From positions 248,001 to 312,000 of the forward strand of contig NZ_FQYK01000001.1 of the NCBI RefSeq assembly GCF_900141715.1: DNA of 64,000 nucleotides, given 5' to 3'. The position numbers were made by a program, and so were the translations under genes. Of the stretch, positions 36,696 through 46,963 are shown in pieces. How positions within the stretch are numbered: position 1 is the first letter of the stretch; each line of letters opens with the position of its first letter. Below the pieces are notes generated by a model. It saw only the letters and a list, made by a program, of their open reading frames with translations. It searched no databases and was not told the origin of the DNA. This DNA comes from Algibacter luteus (GTDB lineage: Bacteria; Bacteroidota; Bacteroidia; Flavobacteriales; Flavobacteriaceae).

Positions 36696-39600
36696 TCACT
36701 GTACCAATTTTAGAACCACAGGTCCTATTAAGCCAGAATCTTCCAAGTCAGTTTCATGCTTTTTTGGCGGATTGGTAGTCCAAGTTTTCTTTTCATCTTT
36801 AGATCTGGTATTATCGAAAATTAATTGATTTCGCCATGTATTGGTAACCTTAACTTCAATGATATTCTCTCCTTTTTTAATCGTGTCAGAAATATCAAAT
36901 TCAAAAGGAGGCGCCCATTTTACCCCTATTTTTTTTCCGTTGCACCAAAGCTCTGCTATATTAGCCACTTGTCCTAAATCTAAAATACTATGCTTACCTG
37001 TTTCTTCAATATGGAGTGTTTTGTAATAGGTAATTGTTCCTGAATAATGCTTAATGGCGTTATTCTCTAATTCGGTAAGTGATTTCAAGTCTGATATTTC
37101 TATAGATTTAGTTGTATCCCAGCCTTCATCAAACTGCAACTTCCAATCACTTTGTAGTGACTTTTCTTCGATGGCTATTGCTTTTTTAATTTCATTTTTA
37201 TTTTGATGAAAAATATATTCTCCAGACTTTGAAGCAATAAAATCGTCACCTTTCCATGATAATTCTGGCAAATTATCTGTTTCATGAATTCTAAACCATC
37301 CTGTTTCTGCACTTAAAATCACCTCAGCATTATAGGTGATTTTTGAAGCTAATGGCGTTTTGTTTCCTTTTGAAAATACTACAATTTGGCTTCCACTTGG
37401 CGCGAAAGAAAGTGCAACATTTGTTCTATTATTTGATGCGTTCCAAACTCTTGCTTCTTGTTGTTCGCCATTAAAAGCATTCCATATTTGAGGACACACA
37501 TCTTTCAATCTAAAACTTAAAGTAGCATCCACTGGGTTATCCATATTTGAAGCCACAAAATAAATATGTGCATCCGCTGTTTCGCGGTGAATCCATTTTA
37601 TATTTAAATCATCTGGAACTATCACATCTTGTTCAATTTTCTCTTCCTGTAAAACTTCGTCTAATGTTTTACCCCAATACACCTTGCCTTTACCCACTTG
37701 CTTTACACCTTCATTTGTGTTTCCCCATAACTCATCTGCAATTTGTAATAATTCTTTTAAATCATTTTCATTCTCCATTAAACTGGGTGAATCTTGAGGT
37801 TTATCTCCTAGAATTACAGCACCTGCCAATACTAATTCCTTAAGCTTTTTAGCTGTAGACAGCAACATTTCTTTAGAATCTCTTAGTGTAATGATGCGAT
37901 AATCTCCTGCATTTTCAACATTAATTTTACCGTTTTCAACACTTAATCTATCATGTAGTATTTCAGCATTTAAATAATCAAAACGGTAGCCTTTTGGGAA
38001 ATAGTCTAAATCGAATGGTGGGCGGTCAAAGTGATCGCCATAATATCGTAACACATCAGCTACGTATTCTCCTTGTTGTAAAACATATTGGTTTCGTGCT
38101 AAATAATTCGTCCAATCTTTCATGTAAGGCCACCATGTTTGTTGTCTAACTAGCGGAAACCCAATATTTCCTCCAAAACTAGACCCAGGAGACACATTGG
38201 TTTGCGGTGTATGCGAAAAGGTATGGAATACTAAATGATTTATGCCTTTGGTAAAATTATAATCGATTAAATATTTTACAGAAAATGGATGTTCGTTCCA
38301 TTTCACACCTACTTGAGTACAAGCTTCAGCTGCCAAAACTGGTTTATTATATAAATGCACTGCAGATGCCGCATTGAAAACAGGTTTAGCATATTCGTTT
38401 TGAGCAGATGGTGCTTTGGGATACCAAAACTCAGTCATTGGAATATCGCTAACGCTATAATAACGCATAGGGTCTATAGGCAACACTTCTCCTCCGGCAC
38501 CTTCAGTGTATACTTCTGCCCCCATATCATGCGCCACAGTTGCAAAATGTTTGAAGAAATTATCGATAAGTACATCATCCATGGTATGGCGCAAATCCCT
38601 CAAGAATTTTGTAGTTATTTCAGGACTTTCGACAATGTAGCCCATGGTAGCTGGCAAATAAGTTTTCATGCTATACCCTCGCCGTTGCTCAAATTCCTCG
38701 AACATATCTTCAGAATTGATAGTCCATGTAGGCACATGACTCTCCCAGCTATCTATTAATAATCCATGTAGTTTACCATCGCCTATCGGACCTCCGTCTT
38801 TTATTAAATTGCCAATCATCCCATTACGCAAATGGTTCTCAATAGTAACTTTATCTAACTTACTTGATTCCCAACCTGTAGCTTCTGGAACTGCAGGTTT
38901 ATTTGTTAAGCGCATATTAATATGGCCAAAACGCACTATTGTCCATTTTCCTTCTGGAATTTCCCAGGTCAATCTACCATCACTGGTCATTTTATCAGTG
39001 AGATTAATAATCGATTCTGACTTGATAATCGTATTTTCAGAATAGTTGTATTCCACCTCTTTTTCAAGACGTCTCAATACTTTTGCCGCTTTAGCTTCAT
39101 GATTATGAAATTTAGGATTGGAACTTAAGCGAATAAATTCTGGAGCAATTGTATGTTCACCAGCAAAAGTAAATACAAACGAATTTGATGTTGTTTCTGG
39201 AATGGCTAAAGTGAGGTGCTTTCGTCTATCATTCCAATTAGCGTCTGGTAAGTTTACGGTTGCTATTTCCGTTAATTTATTATCAATTAACGCTTCAACT
39301 TTAATAGCAACATCGACTTTAGGATATTGCGTACCCATGATGATATGTCGCATTTGTGGAAAAACAATAGAGCGAAGAGTTACAGGTTTATTAAACCTAG
39401 TTTTAACCCAAGTCTCCTCATTCTTTATTTTTGAAATCCCCTGCGCTCTATAGCCTTTTAAAGGTTTATCTAATTGCGTGGTTTTACGAGTTACTATAAT
39501 TTTAGAATTCGGATTGAAGATATCTTTCCATGGAACTAAAGGATTATTTGTTTCAATTTTAGATGGATTCAAAGGTTGTAAATCATCTCCTTCAGGTGTT

Positions 39601-40154
39601 GGAAAAGCCAAAAGCTGAATATCTTTATAATTATAATCGGGTGTATGGTATAAAGAATCTATATGTAGAATGTCTTCAAAGGTATTTCCACCCTGTACTC
39701 GATAAACAGTTTCTACAACTTCGCGTTGTGCTTCTTCAACCGGTACCCAAGGCCCTCCAGTCATTGACCAACCAGGACAATTTTGCATTGTGAATTTTAA
39801 GCCTAAACGTTTGCATTCATCTGCTGCATGACGAATCATGTCTTCCCATTCAGGAGATAAAATTTTTATTGGTTTTACATTAGGGAATGGTCTTCCGTCT
39901 TTATTAAATAAGTGGATACCTTGCAGACCTGCTTCTTTTATAGCTTCTAGATCTAAAGTTAAACCCTCCTTGGAAATATTATTTCCGTTAAGGTGAAACC
40001 ATGTTTCTGGATAATACTTTTCAGAAGGCGATTTAAAGTTTTCACTTAATTCCTCAAAACTTTTTTCTGTGAAAACGTCTAACGTTTTTTCACTTTTCTG
40101 TTGACAACCAAAAATTGAAATAATTGTTAATAAAAATAGAATTCTGCAATTCAT
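36696..40154 (-). CDS. GH106 alpha-L-rhamnosidase-like lipoprotein
   Basis: 1152 residues with a lipobox (SIFGC, Cys17). GH106 plan: FKSPSEKYYPETWFHLNGN at the N-terminus, LIDSWESHVPTWT, AAEACTQVGVKW with the second conserved Glu, and a C-terminal jelly roll (LDLGQVANIAELWCNGKKIG) ending DSGLIGPVVLKL. An inserted beta-rich region around 215-360 resembles that in the 24878-28126 paralog. Unlike the other four GH106 genes it is not in the RhaT unit but at the end of the GH43-GH3-GH105-sulfatase cluster, 190 bp behind the sulfatase stop. Whether it has its own promoter is unclear. It may take rhamnose off uronate-containing oligomers made by the lyases. Confidence 0.86.
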   Translation of the reverse strand: MNCRILFLLTIISIFGCQQKSEKTLDVFTEKSFEELSENFKSPSEKYYPETWFHLNGNNISKEGLTLDLEAIKEAGLQGIHLFNKDGRPFPNVKPIKILSPEWEDMIRHAADECKRLGLKFTMQNCPGWSMTGGPWVPVEEAQREVVETVYRVQGGNTFEDILHIDSLYHTPDYNYKDIQLLAFPTPEGDDLQPLNPSKIETNNPLVPWKDIFNPNSKIIVTRKTTQLDKPLKGYRAQGISKIKNEETWVKTRFNKPVTLRSIVFPQMRHIIMGTQYPKVDVAIKVEALIDNKLTEIATVNLPDANWNDRRKHLTLAIPETTSNSFVFTFAGEHTIAPEFIRLSSNPKFHNHEAKAAKVLRRLEKEVEYNYSENTIIKSESIINLTDKMTSDGRLTWEIPEGKWTIVRFGHINMRLTNKPAVPEATGWESSKLDKVTIENHLRNGMIGNLIKDGGPIGDGKLHGLLIDSWESHVPTWTINSEDMFEEFEQRRGYSMKTYLPATMGYIVESPEITTKFLRDLRHTMDDVLIDNFFKHFATVAHDMGAEVYTEGAGGEVLPIDPMRYYSVSDIPMTEFWYPKAPSAQNEYAKPVFNAASAVHLYNKPVLAAEACTQVGVKWNEHPFSVKYLIDYNFTKGINHLVFHTFSHTPQTNVSPGSSFGGNIGFPLVRQQTWWPYMKDWTNYLARNQYVLQQGEYVADVLRYYGDHFDRPPFDLDYFPKGYRFDYLNAEILHDRLSVENGKINVENAGDYRIITLRDSKEMLLSTAKKLKELVLAGAVILGDKPQDSPSLMENENDLKELLQIADELWGNTNEGVKQVGKGKVYWGKTLDEVLQEEKIEQDVIVPDDLNIKWIHRETADAHIYFVASNMDNPVDATLSFRLKDVCPQIWNAFNGEQQEARVWNASNNRTNVALSFAPSGSQIVVFSKGNKTPLASKITYNAEVILSAETGWFRIHETDNLPELSWKGDDFIASKSGEYIFHQNKNEIKKAIAIEEKSLQSDWKLQFDEGWDTTKSIEISDLKSLTELENNAIKHYSGTITYYKTLHIEETGKHSILDLGQVANIAELWCNGKKIGVKWAPPFEFDISDTIKKGENIIEVKVTNTWRNQLIFDNTRSKDEKKTWTTNPPKKHETDLEDSGLIGPVVLKLVQ

Positions 40155-40167
40155 AACTCAGATGTTT

Positions 40168-40299
40168 TTAATTAGCAATAGCTGAATCTGTACAGTCGGT
40201 ATACAAAATAAGCTGCGCTTGAACTTTTGTTGTAATAAATTGGCAAACCATAAACATCAAGATATGTTTCATTGAAAACCAACTTATTTTATCATTCAT
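40168..40299 (-). CDS. Possible 43-residue exported peptide or gene remnant
   Basis: A short open frame in the 190-bp gap between the sulfatase stop (40345) and the GH106 start (40154). It begins MNDKISWFSMKHILMFMVCQ and continues to a VQAQ signal-peptidase-like site near residue 29, then only 14 residues (ending SAIAN) before the stop. The start resembles an export signal of a larger protein such as a TonB-dependent receptor whose body has been lost. It could also be chance in AT-rich DNA. No conserved cassette precedes it. Confidence 0.3.
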   Translation of the reverse strand: MNDKISWFSMKHILMFMVCQFITTKVQAQLILYTDCTDSAIAN

Positions 40300-40344
40300 A
40301 TAATGTTTTTTATTTTGAATATGAACCTTATTTTAATAAAAATT

Positions 40345-42105
40345 CTATTCTAAATCTCGACGAAGCAACTCTAAAATTTTACTGGGCTTAAATCCAATTC
40401 TATGGCACTGAACTTCGAGTTTTGCGTTTAAAGGTAATTCAAAAGGTTCTTGATAAATTTGCCACACTTTTGAAGTTTTTCCCTGATTAGAACTTATTCT
40501 ATATCCTATTGAAGCGCCTTCAGTATCACAATTTATAGTAACTTTTCCATTTTTAGTAATAATGGTTGGAGCAGATGTTTTTGGCTGAGTATCACTACCG
40601 TTCCACAGTTTTTTAATAAGATCACCTTCAGGCAAGTCAGGATTATCCCCTATGGCTTCAAGCCATTTATCCATTTCGGCACTCAACTCTTTAAGTTTAT
40701 CTTGATATTCAGGATTATTTGCAAGATTGTTCAATTCAAAAGGATCAACCGAGCAATCAAACAATTCTTCTTTAGGCTTCCTTTCCCTGAACCATTGCAT
40801 TTGATGTTCGTTAAGTTGCCCTTCGTTTTTCAATCTCAACAATTCCTGCATGGTTGGAATGCGCTCTCTATATTCAATAGGTAGATAATACCCTTGATCC
40901 GGTCTGTAATTTCTAATGTATTTAAATTGTTTATCTCTTACAGCTCTTATCACGTCTGTTTCTGCATCAAATCGATCAGCCGCTGCATGAATATAATCGC
41001 GTTCTTTAGCTTTATATGGACCTAAAAAAGCTTGCCCTTGCATGTATGGTTTTGGCTCTTCGTTTATAAGTGACAATAAGGTTGGTGCAAAATCCACAAA
41101 ACTTATTAGTTGATTATCCTTTGTGCCTGCTTGAATTTTAGTAGGAAATCGAATAATCATTGGTGTATTTAGACCGGAATCGTAGATTAGTCTTTTTTCT
41201 CTTGGTAATGGCCCGCCATGATCTCCGTAGAAAAAGATTATTGTATTTTCCAACAAGCCATCATCTTCAAGTTGCTTTAACACCGCTCCTACTTGCTTAT
41301 CCATTTCAGCGATATTGTTGTATAATTTCCACATATCGCGACGTGTTTTTTCTGTGTCTGGCAAATATGGTGGAATGTTAAATTTTGTATCTTTTGGAAG
41401 ATGAATTGGTGTATCCTCTTCATTCATGCGGTTATTAGCATGATGCTCGCCAAAGTTATTCCATTTGTATTTTTTATCTCCTGCATGATAAAGTCTGGTT
41501 TCAATTTCTCTGAACCCATAAGGCTCAAACAATCCAGATTCGTGGGTTTCGGTAAAATTAATTACTGAAAAGAAAGGTTGATTCTTATCTCTATTTCTCC
41601 AATGTGCATACGGACTATTCTCATCCCAAGCGGTAACAGGCTCTCTAAATTGGTAATCGGTTTTGTAATTATTAGTACAATAATACCCTGCGCGACGCAT
41701 CCATTCGCTTATCATTTTAACTTCGGAAGGCGGAACAGCTTCATAAGGTGGAAGTCCTCTTTCTTTTGTATATGAATTAACACGCATATGATTGGCGCCA
41801 ATACTTGAAGGATACATGCCCGTGGCAATTGCTGCCCTACTTGGAGCGCAAACCCCTGAAGTTGAGTATAGGTTTGGATAAACTATACCTTCATTTGCTA
41901 ATCTACTTAAATTAGGAGTGGCAACTGTAGTATCTCCAAAAGGTGGAATATATGGCCCCATATCTTCGGTTACTAGCCAAAGTATGTTTGGTCGTTCGGG
42001 TAACTCTAAGACAGCCTCTTTTGAGGTTTTTACTTTGGATTTATCTTTTGATTGACATCCTACAAAACCGATGCATACAATGAGTAAAAATTGGAGAAGC
42101 TTCAT
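40345..42105 (-). CDS. S1-family sulfatase lipoprotein with C-terminal chitobiase-like domain
   Basis: 586 residues with a lipobox (IGFVGC, Cys17). Core features: ILWLVTEDMGPYIPP start, maturation motif CAPSRAAIATG with Cys86, MYPSSIGANHMR directly after it, and a FFYGDHGGPLPREK metal-site segment near 290. The C-terminal 75 residues (TIITKNGKVTINCDTEGASI, then LPLNAKLEVQCHRIGFKPS) resemble the small CHB_HEX_C_1 beta-domain. The active-site region resembles sulfatases related to N-sulfoglucosamine sulfohydrolase, but the substrate is probably a sulfated rhamnose or uronate here. It follows GH105 across a 65-bp gap containing a terminator-like hairpin. Confidence 0.88.
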   Translation of the reverse strand: MKLLQFLLIVCIGFVGCQSKDKSKVKTSKEAVLELPERPNILWLVTEDMGPYIPPFGDTTVATPNLSRLANEGIVYPNLYSTSGVCAPSRAAIATGMYPSSIGANHMRVNSYTKERGLPPYEAVPPSEVKMISEWMRRAGYYCTNNYKTDYQFREPVTAWDENSPYAHWRNRDKNQPFFSVINFTETHESGLFEPYGFREIETRLYHAGDKKYKWNNFGEHHANNRMNEEDTPIHLPKDTKFNIPPYLPDTEKTRRDMWKLYNNIAEMDKQVGAVLKQLEDDGLLENTIIFFYGDHGGPLPREKRLIYDSGLNTPMIIRFPTKIQAGTKDNQLISFVDFAPTLLSLINEEPKPYMQGQAFLGPYKAKERDYIHAAADRFDAETDVIRAVRDKQFKYIRNYRPDQGYYLPIEYRERIPTMQELLRLKNEGQLNEHQMQWFRERKPKEELFDCSVDPFELNNLANNPEYQDKLKELSAEMDKWLEAIGDNPDLPEGDLIKKLWNGSDTQPKTSAPTIITKNGKVTINCDTEGASIGYRISSNQGKTSKVWQIYQEPFELPLNAKLEVQCHRIGFKPSKILELLRRDLE

Positions 42106-42120
42106 AATAGTATTTTTTAA

Positions 42121-42155
42121 AATAAAAAAGGATAATAATAAAATTAATATCCTTT
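42121..42155 (-). terminator. Terminator-like hairpin after GH105 gene
   Basis: AAAGGATA (42127-42134) pairs with TATCCTTT (42148-42155) over 13 bases. The minus-strand transcript then runs into a U-rich stretch (complement of 42107-42130). It lies 16 bp behind the GH105 stop and directly before the sulfatase start, with no new cassette between, so it may only lower expression of the downstream genes. Confidence 0.6.
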
Positions 42156-42170
42156 CTTTCAGCGTTGTTT

Positions 42171-43304
42171 TTAGATCTGTTTTAACTTTAAAACTTCACT
42201 ACCTGCCATTAAAAAGGCGCCTGTTCCAAAATTTTGCCAACTATCATATGATGCAGGTTCTGGGAAGGCCCCAATGTTTTGAACCCAACCTACACGACCA
42301 TCGTCATGTTGACATGCTGCTATAGCATTCCACGCTTTAAGGACAGCTGAAGTATGTTTTTTATCCACTAAACCATTGTTTATTCCCCAAGCTAAAGCAA
42401 AAGTATGGAAACCACTACCGCTAACTTCACCATAATCATAAGATTCTGGAGATAGTAAACTTGTTCTCCAAAGCCCATCTTCTGGCTGAATCTCTAATAT
42501 TTTCGCTGCCATTTCTTTGTATAGTTTTTCATAAAACGGACGGTGCTTATAATCTTCAGGCATATCATCCAAGATTAAAGCTAAACCAGCTATAACCCAA
42601 CCATTTCCTCTAGACCAAAACACTTTTTTTCCATTTGGCTCTTTACTATCTTTTTCTGAACCGGTCCAAACAAAACGCATATCTCTTGCAAATAATCGTT
42701 CTTCTTCATCATATAATTGGTTATAGGTTTCCATATAAAACTTATGCATGTCGTCTAAATACTTAGGCTGATTGGTGTGTTTAGCATATAAATTAAGTAC
42801 AGGAGGCGCCATAAATAAGGCATCACACCACCACCATAAAATGGTTCTACCGTATTCCGATTTATCGGTTCCGGCTTTCCAGTTATCATCTTCATACAAG
42901 TGTGCATCTAAAAACTTTTTAGTAGGCTCCAAGTCCACAAAGTTTTTTCTCCCTTCATTCATATCAATATATAAATAACTATATGAAATGGCTATATCAT
43001 CAGCGTGATGTATTCTATCAAAAGTCTGCCAATCATTCCAATACGCTTGATTTTTTAAGGCTGCCATATACATCATATCCTTAGTAGTTTTATGTGCCCT
43101 AGCAACACCTGTATAGTATGCACCGTTAGTCCAATCGGTTGGTGCTAATGCTATAATAGGGTGTGCTTCTTGCCACTCTAAAGCTTTTATCATAGATGAT
43201 TTCACTTTAGATTTATTTATGCTTTGAGATTCAGCTACTTTTTGAGCTGTTGAACAATTGAATAATAATACAACCGCTACAAGTGTTAAAATCGTCTTAT
43301 TCAT
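42171..43304 (-). CDS. GH105 unsaturated glucuronyl/rhamnogalacturonyl hydrolase
   Basis: 377 residues with a signal peptide and possible lipobox (LLFNC, Cys17). It is an (alpha/alpha)6 barrel of normal GH88/GH105 length. The two catalytic-region acids are visible: [13 protein letters not shown] (Asp102/103) and [14 protein letters not shown] (Asp161, the general acid position in the family). [19 protein letters not shown] and [14 protein letters not shown] are further family segments. These enzymes remove the 4,5-unsaturated uronic acid that lyases leave at the non-reducing end, so it is the direct partner of the PL28 and BNR lyases. It begins 6 bp behind the GH3 stop. Confidence 0.92.
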   Translation of the reverse strand: MNKTILTLVAVVLLFNCSTAQKVAESQSINKSKVKSSMIKALEWQEAHPIIALAPTDWTNGAYYTGVARAHKTTKDMMYMAALKNQAYWNDWQTFDRIHHADDIAISYSYLYIDMNEGRKNFVDLEPTKKFLDAHLYEDDNWKAGTDKSEYGRTILWWWCDALFMAPPVLNLYAKHTNQPKYLDDMHKFYMETYNQLYDEEERLFARDMRFVWTGSEKDSKEPNGKKVFWSRGNGWVIAGLALILDDMPEDYKHRPFYEKLYKEMAAKILEIQPEDGLWRTSLLSPESYDYGEVSGSGFHTFALAWGINNGLVDKKHTSAVLKAWNAIAACQHDDGRVGWVQNIGAFPEPASYDSWQNFGTGAFLMAGSEVLKLKQI

Positions 43305-43310
43305 GATGTC

Positions 43311-45575
43311 TTATTTTTTTAGTTTGAATGTTGTTTCTAAATATTCTTGTGATGAGGTTCCTATTTTAACGGAATAGTCTCCAGCTTCTAAAACTTTTTC
43401 CATTGAAATACCGGTAAACTCTAACATTTTAGGTGTAATCTTAAATGAAACGGTTTTACTTTCTCCCGCATCTAATTCTATTTTCTCAAAACCTTTCAGT
43501 TCTTTATCTGGTCTTGTAACTGAACCTATTTCGTCTTTAATATACATTTGTACTACTTCTTTAGCCTTAACACTACCATTATTAGTGACTTTTACGCTAA
43601 CCTCTAACTCTGTGTCTGGTGTTATTTCAGCATTTGAAATTGCAATATCTGAGTATTCAAAATTGGCATAACTTAAACCATGACCAAAAGGATAAAGCGG
43701 TCCTTTACCTAAGAACAAATATTCCTTTTTATAGTTGATTTCTTTCATACTATAGTGAAACGGAATTTGCCCAATAGACCTTGGAATTGTAACTGGCGAT
43801 TTACCTGATGGCGATACTTCACCAAAAACGATTCTGGCCGTAGATTCATCACCAAATTCACTTAAATCCCAAGTATCTAAAATAGCATCGGCTTGTTCTG
43901 CTATAACATTAATAGATAAGGTTCTTCTGTGCTTTAAAACCACAATTACTGGTTTACCTAAAGCTTTAATTTTTTCAACGAGTTCGTCTTGAGGGCCAAC
44001 AGGGTCAATAGTTGCTCTATCACCTAACGTACTATTACTAAAATAAGCTTCTTTTGCAGTGTACTCATCACCTCCCAAAAATAGTATTGAAACATCTGCA
44101 GACCTTGCTTTACTTACTAAACTAGCTATGGCTTTTGGATCTCTGTCTAAAAGTTCTGGTGCACCGCCTTTCTGATTCGTTAATTGAAATCCTTTTTCGG
44201 CAATGAATTTTACATTTGAACCCGCAACAGACTCAAACATCTCTTTTGTGTTTTCTTTTAATAGAGGACCTAACAAGGCTACTTTTAAAGATTTATCTTT
44301 AGACAAAGGCAACGTGCTTTTTTCATTTTTTAATAAAATTATAGACTCTAAATCTGATTCTTTGGCCAAATCTAACGAAGACTGAGCACGCACACCTTTT
44401 TTAACTTCTTCAATATCGATATACGGGTTATCAAACAATCCTAAAATAAATTTTGTTCTCAACACACGTCTTACAGAACGGTCGATTAGCTTTTCTAACT
44501 CTGGGTTTTTCTTCACCATTTCTGGCAGGTAAGCATACGAGTCTTCAGCATATAAATCGATATCTATTCCTGCTTCTAAGCCCATTTGAGCTGCAGCCTC
44601 GGGAGACTCAGCAACTTTCATGAAATAGAATAATCGCGCGATGTCATTTGAATCTGAAACCACATAACCTTCAAATCCCCATTGATCACGAAGTACACCA
44701 GTTAATAGTTCTGGATTACCATGACTTGCCACACCGTTTAAATCGCCATGAGATGCCATTATACCTAATGTTTTAGCTTCTTTCACGGCCGCTTCGAATG
44801 GTGGATAAATTTCATCAATCAAGGTTCTTTCAGAAATCTCAATGGCAGCGAAGTTAGAACCTCCTAATACTTGTCCGTAACCCGCAAAGTGTTTCGCTAC
44901 GGCGCCAATATGCGTTCCATTTCCTAAACCTTCATAGTCACCTTGGACCCCTATTATGGCATTTTTAACCATCTGCGTTGTTAAATACGTGTCTTCTCCA
45001 AAAGCTTCACTCATTCGTCCAAAACGTGGGTCGCGCACCACATCTGCTTCAGGTGAATGGCACATGTGCATCCCTCGCAAACGGGCTTCTCTACCTACAA
45101 CATCCCATTGGCGTTGTACCAATTCTGGATTAAACGATGCTGCTGATGTCATTGGGCGTCCAAATCGCGTACAGCCTTCTGCATCTACGCCATTGTATGA
45201 TTCTGTTACAAATAACGCTGGAATGCCCCAACGGTTATTTTCAATAATATACTTTTGAAGCTCGTTATTCATTTTTGCTGCTGCTACGGCATCAATATGT
45301 TCTCCTGGATTTTTTATTCCTGCAATTCCTAACTTTAATTTTTCTATAACTCTCTCTGACAATGTTAAGTTACCATTTTCATCAGGCTTTGTACCGATGT
45401 TGGCATGAAAAATACGCATTTGTGCCACTTTTTCTTCAAGAGATAATTTAGGCAATAAGGCCTCTACACGTTCATCAATTGATAAAGATGCATCCTTATA
45501 ATCCATTGAACTTGAATCATTGTTTTTACATGACGCGATAATTATTAGTACTGCTAAAAAAAATATTTTCTTCAT
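43311..45575 (-). CDS. GH3 glycosidase lipoprotein (beta-xylosidase/beta-glucosidase type)
   Basis: 754 residues with a lipobox (IIASC, Cys16). Complete three-domain GH3: TIM barrel with AKHFAGYG (about 227-234) and nucleophile Asp308 in GYVVSDSNDI; alpha/beta sandwich (about 400-600, ILLKNEKSTLPLSK, SILFLGGDEY); and a C-terminal fibronectin III domain (VKVTNNGSVKAKEVVQMYI to the end). In an ulvan setting a beta-xylosidase removing xylose from xylose-rhamnose units is the likeliest role; the sequence alone does not separate this from beta-glucosidase. Its ATG overlaps the GH43 stop by one base (TAATG), a sign of coupled translation. Confidence 0.9.
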   Translation of the reverse strand: MKKIFFLAVLIIIASCKNNDSSSMDYKDASLSIDERVEALLPKLSLEEKVAQMRIFHANIGTKPDENGNLTLSERVIEKLKLGIAGIKNPGEHIDAVAAAKMNNELQKYIIENNRWGIPALFVTESYNGVDAEGCTRFGRPMTSAASFNPELVQRQWDVVGREARLRGMHMCHSPEADVVRDPRFGRMSEAFGEDTYLTTQMVKNAIIGVQGDYEGLGNGTHIGAVAKHFAGYGQVLGGSNFAAIEISERTLIDEIYPPFEAAVKEAKTLGIMASHGDLNGVASHGNPELLTGVLRDQWGFEGYVVSDSNDIARLFYFMKVAESPEAAAQMGLEAGIDIDLYAEDSYAYLPEMVKKNPELEKLIDRSVRRVLRTKFILGLFDNPYIDIEEVKKGVRAQSSLDLAKESDLESIILLKNEKSTLPLSKDKSLKVALLGPLLKENTKEMFESVAGSNVKFIAEKGFQLTNQKGGAPELLDRDPKAIASLVSKARSADVSILFLGGDEYTAKEAYFSNSTLGDRATIDPVGPQDELVEKIKALGKPVIVVLKHRRTLSINVIAEQADAILDTWDLSEFGDESTARIVFGEVSPSGKSPVTIPRSIGQIPFHYSMKEINYKKEYLFLGKGPLYPFGHGLSYANFEYSDIAISNAEITPDTELEVSVKVTNNGSVKAKEVVQMYIKDEIGSVTRPDKELKGFEKIELDAGESKTVSFKITPKMLEFTGISMEKVLEAGDYSVKIGTSSQEYLETTFKLKK

Positions 45576-46918
45576 TAGTTTTTAAATTTAAATCGATTTA
45601 ATTTGAAAGACTCAGGCTTTACGTCTTTAAAAACAAAACATAGTGACTGATTTTCTTTAAGGTTTTTGGTTGCAAAACTTCTTTTTTGAAATGTGTAGAT
45701 TTCATTTTTAGGTACATCGCAAATAAATAGCAACATACCTTGAGCATCATTTTCTCTAACCTCTAGTTGAACTGCTTGATTAGCAATAACTTCTAATTCT
45801 AAAGTAGATGAATGCTTTAAATTCTTGATATTAGGATATACAACAGAACTTATGTCTTCGGTCGGTTCTATTGAAAATCCGCCTTTAGTATTTTCAACTT
45901 TTACGATGTTATCGGATTTAAAATAATCTTCAGCTTCAATAATCACGTTGGCATCATAGTTCCCTACGCCAATACCATCAACTCTAATAGTGGCCATTTC
46001 ACCATTTTCTTTGTAGTGAATATAACTTATGAAGCTATCTCTAAAATATCTATTTCCTGTTTGACTAATATCACAATAAATATAATACCATTGGTTATGC
46101 CACTCAAAAAATGAACCGTGACGCCCTTGTAAAAATCCATTTGGCCATGTTGGTGCATCATAGCCTTCATCAAAACTTTCTTCTTTTATAACAGAATCTT
46201 TATAATCATAAGGTCCATATAGATTATCTGACATGGCATAAAAACAGCCCCAAGACAAGTAATATTTTCCATTGTATTTATGCATGAATGGTTTATCATC
46301 TGTTGGCATTTTTTTATTATTACCATCAGGATTATAAGGTCCGCGCGGATTATTAATAATAATTTTTTTAGGTTTTTCAGCTAAACTTACCATGTCATTA
46401 TTCAACCTGGCTATGTAGTAATCCCAAACACCAAAAATTATATAATGTTCTCCATTATCTTCAAAAACGGCCATATCATATTCATGAGTTGGGGTTAATT
46501 CTGAAGACAACAGTGGTCCACCCAAAACATCTTCCCAAGGGCCAACTGGAGAATCTCCTACAACAACACCTGTTTGTTCGTTACCTTCTGAAAAATAAAA
46601 ATAGTATTTACCATCTCTATATGCAGCATCGGTAGCCCAACAACGTGAAAAATCTTTACCTATGTATGTATCCTTTGGATTTAGCACACTGCGTTTTGTC
46701 CAATTCACTAAATCAGGAGACGACCATACCCACCAATCTTCCATGATGAATTCTTTGTTTTCTATAGATTTATCATGAGATGCATACACGTATGCCGTGT
46801 CATTGAATATGTGAATATGTGGATCGTTTAGTCCTTGGTTTTCTACAATTGGGTTTTGAGCATGAAGAGATAAAACACACAGAAATAATAAAGTAAAAAA
46901 TGAAATTTTTAAATACAT
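45575..46918 (-). CDS. GH43 glycoside hydrolase with C-terminal CBM-like domain
   Basis: 447 residues from the ATG at 46918. An in-frame ATG at 46981 would add 21 residues, but it lies upstream of the -7 box of cassette 6, whereas 46918 gives a normal signal peptide (MYLKISFFTLLFLCVLSLHA). The beta-propeller has Asp32 in GLNDPHI (base), HEYDMAVF (second Asp) and FDEGYDAPTW (probable acid Glu). Residues about 335-447 form a CBM6-like sandwich (NVIIEAEDYFKSDN to the end). Such GH43s are commonly beta-xylosidases or alpha-L-arabinofuranosidases. First gene of a unit with GH3 and GH105. Confidence 0.87.
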   Translation of the reverse strand: MYLKISFFTLLFLCVLSLHAQNPIVENQGLNDPHIHIFNDTAYVYASHDKSIENKEFIMEDWWVWSSPDLVNWTKRSVLNPKDTYIGKDFSRCWATDAAYRDGKYYFYFSEGNEQTGVVVGDSPVGPWEDVLGGPLLSSELTPTHEYDMAVFEDNGEHYIIFGVWDYYIARLNNDMVSLAEKPKKIIINNPRGPYNPDGNNKKMPTDDKPFMHKYNGKYYLSWGCFYAMSDNLYGPYDYKDSVIKEESFDEGYDAPTWPNGFLQGRHGSFFEWHNQWYYIYCDISQTGNRYFRDSFISYIHYKENGEMATIRVDGIGVGNYDANVIIEAEDYFKSDNIVKVENTKGGFSIEPTEDISSVVYPNIKNLKHSSTLELEVIANQAVQLEVRENDAQGMLLFICDVPKNEIYTFQKRSFATKNLKENQSLCFVFKDVKPESFKLNRFKFKN

Positions 46919-46963
46919 AAACTGTTGATTTATTGCTAAATATTTTGTGTGTTTATCATTGAA

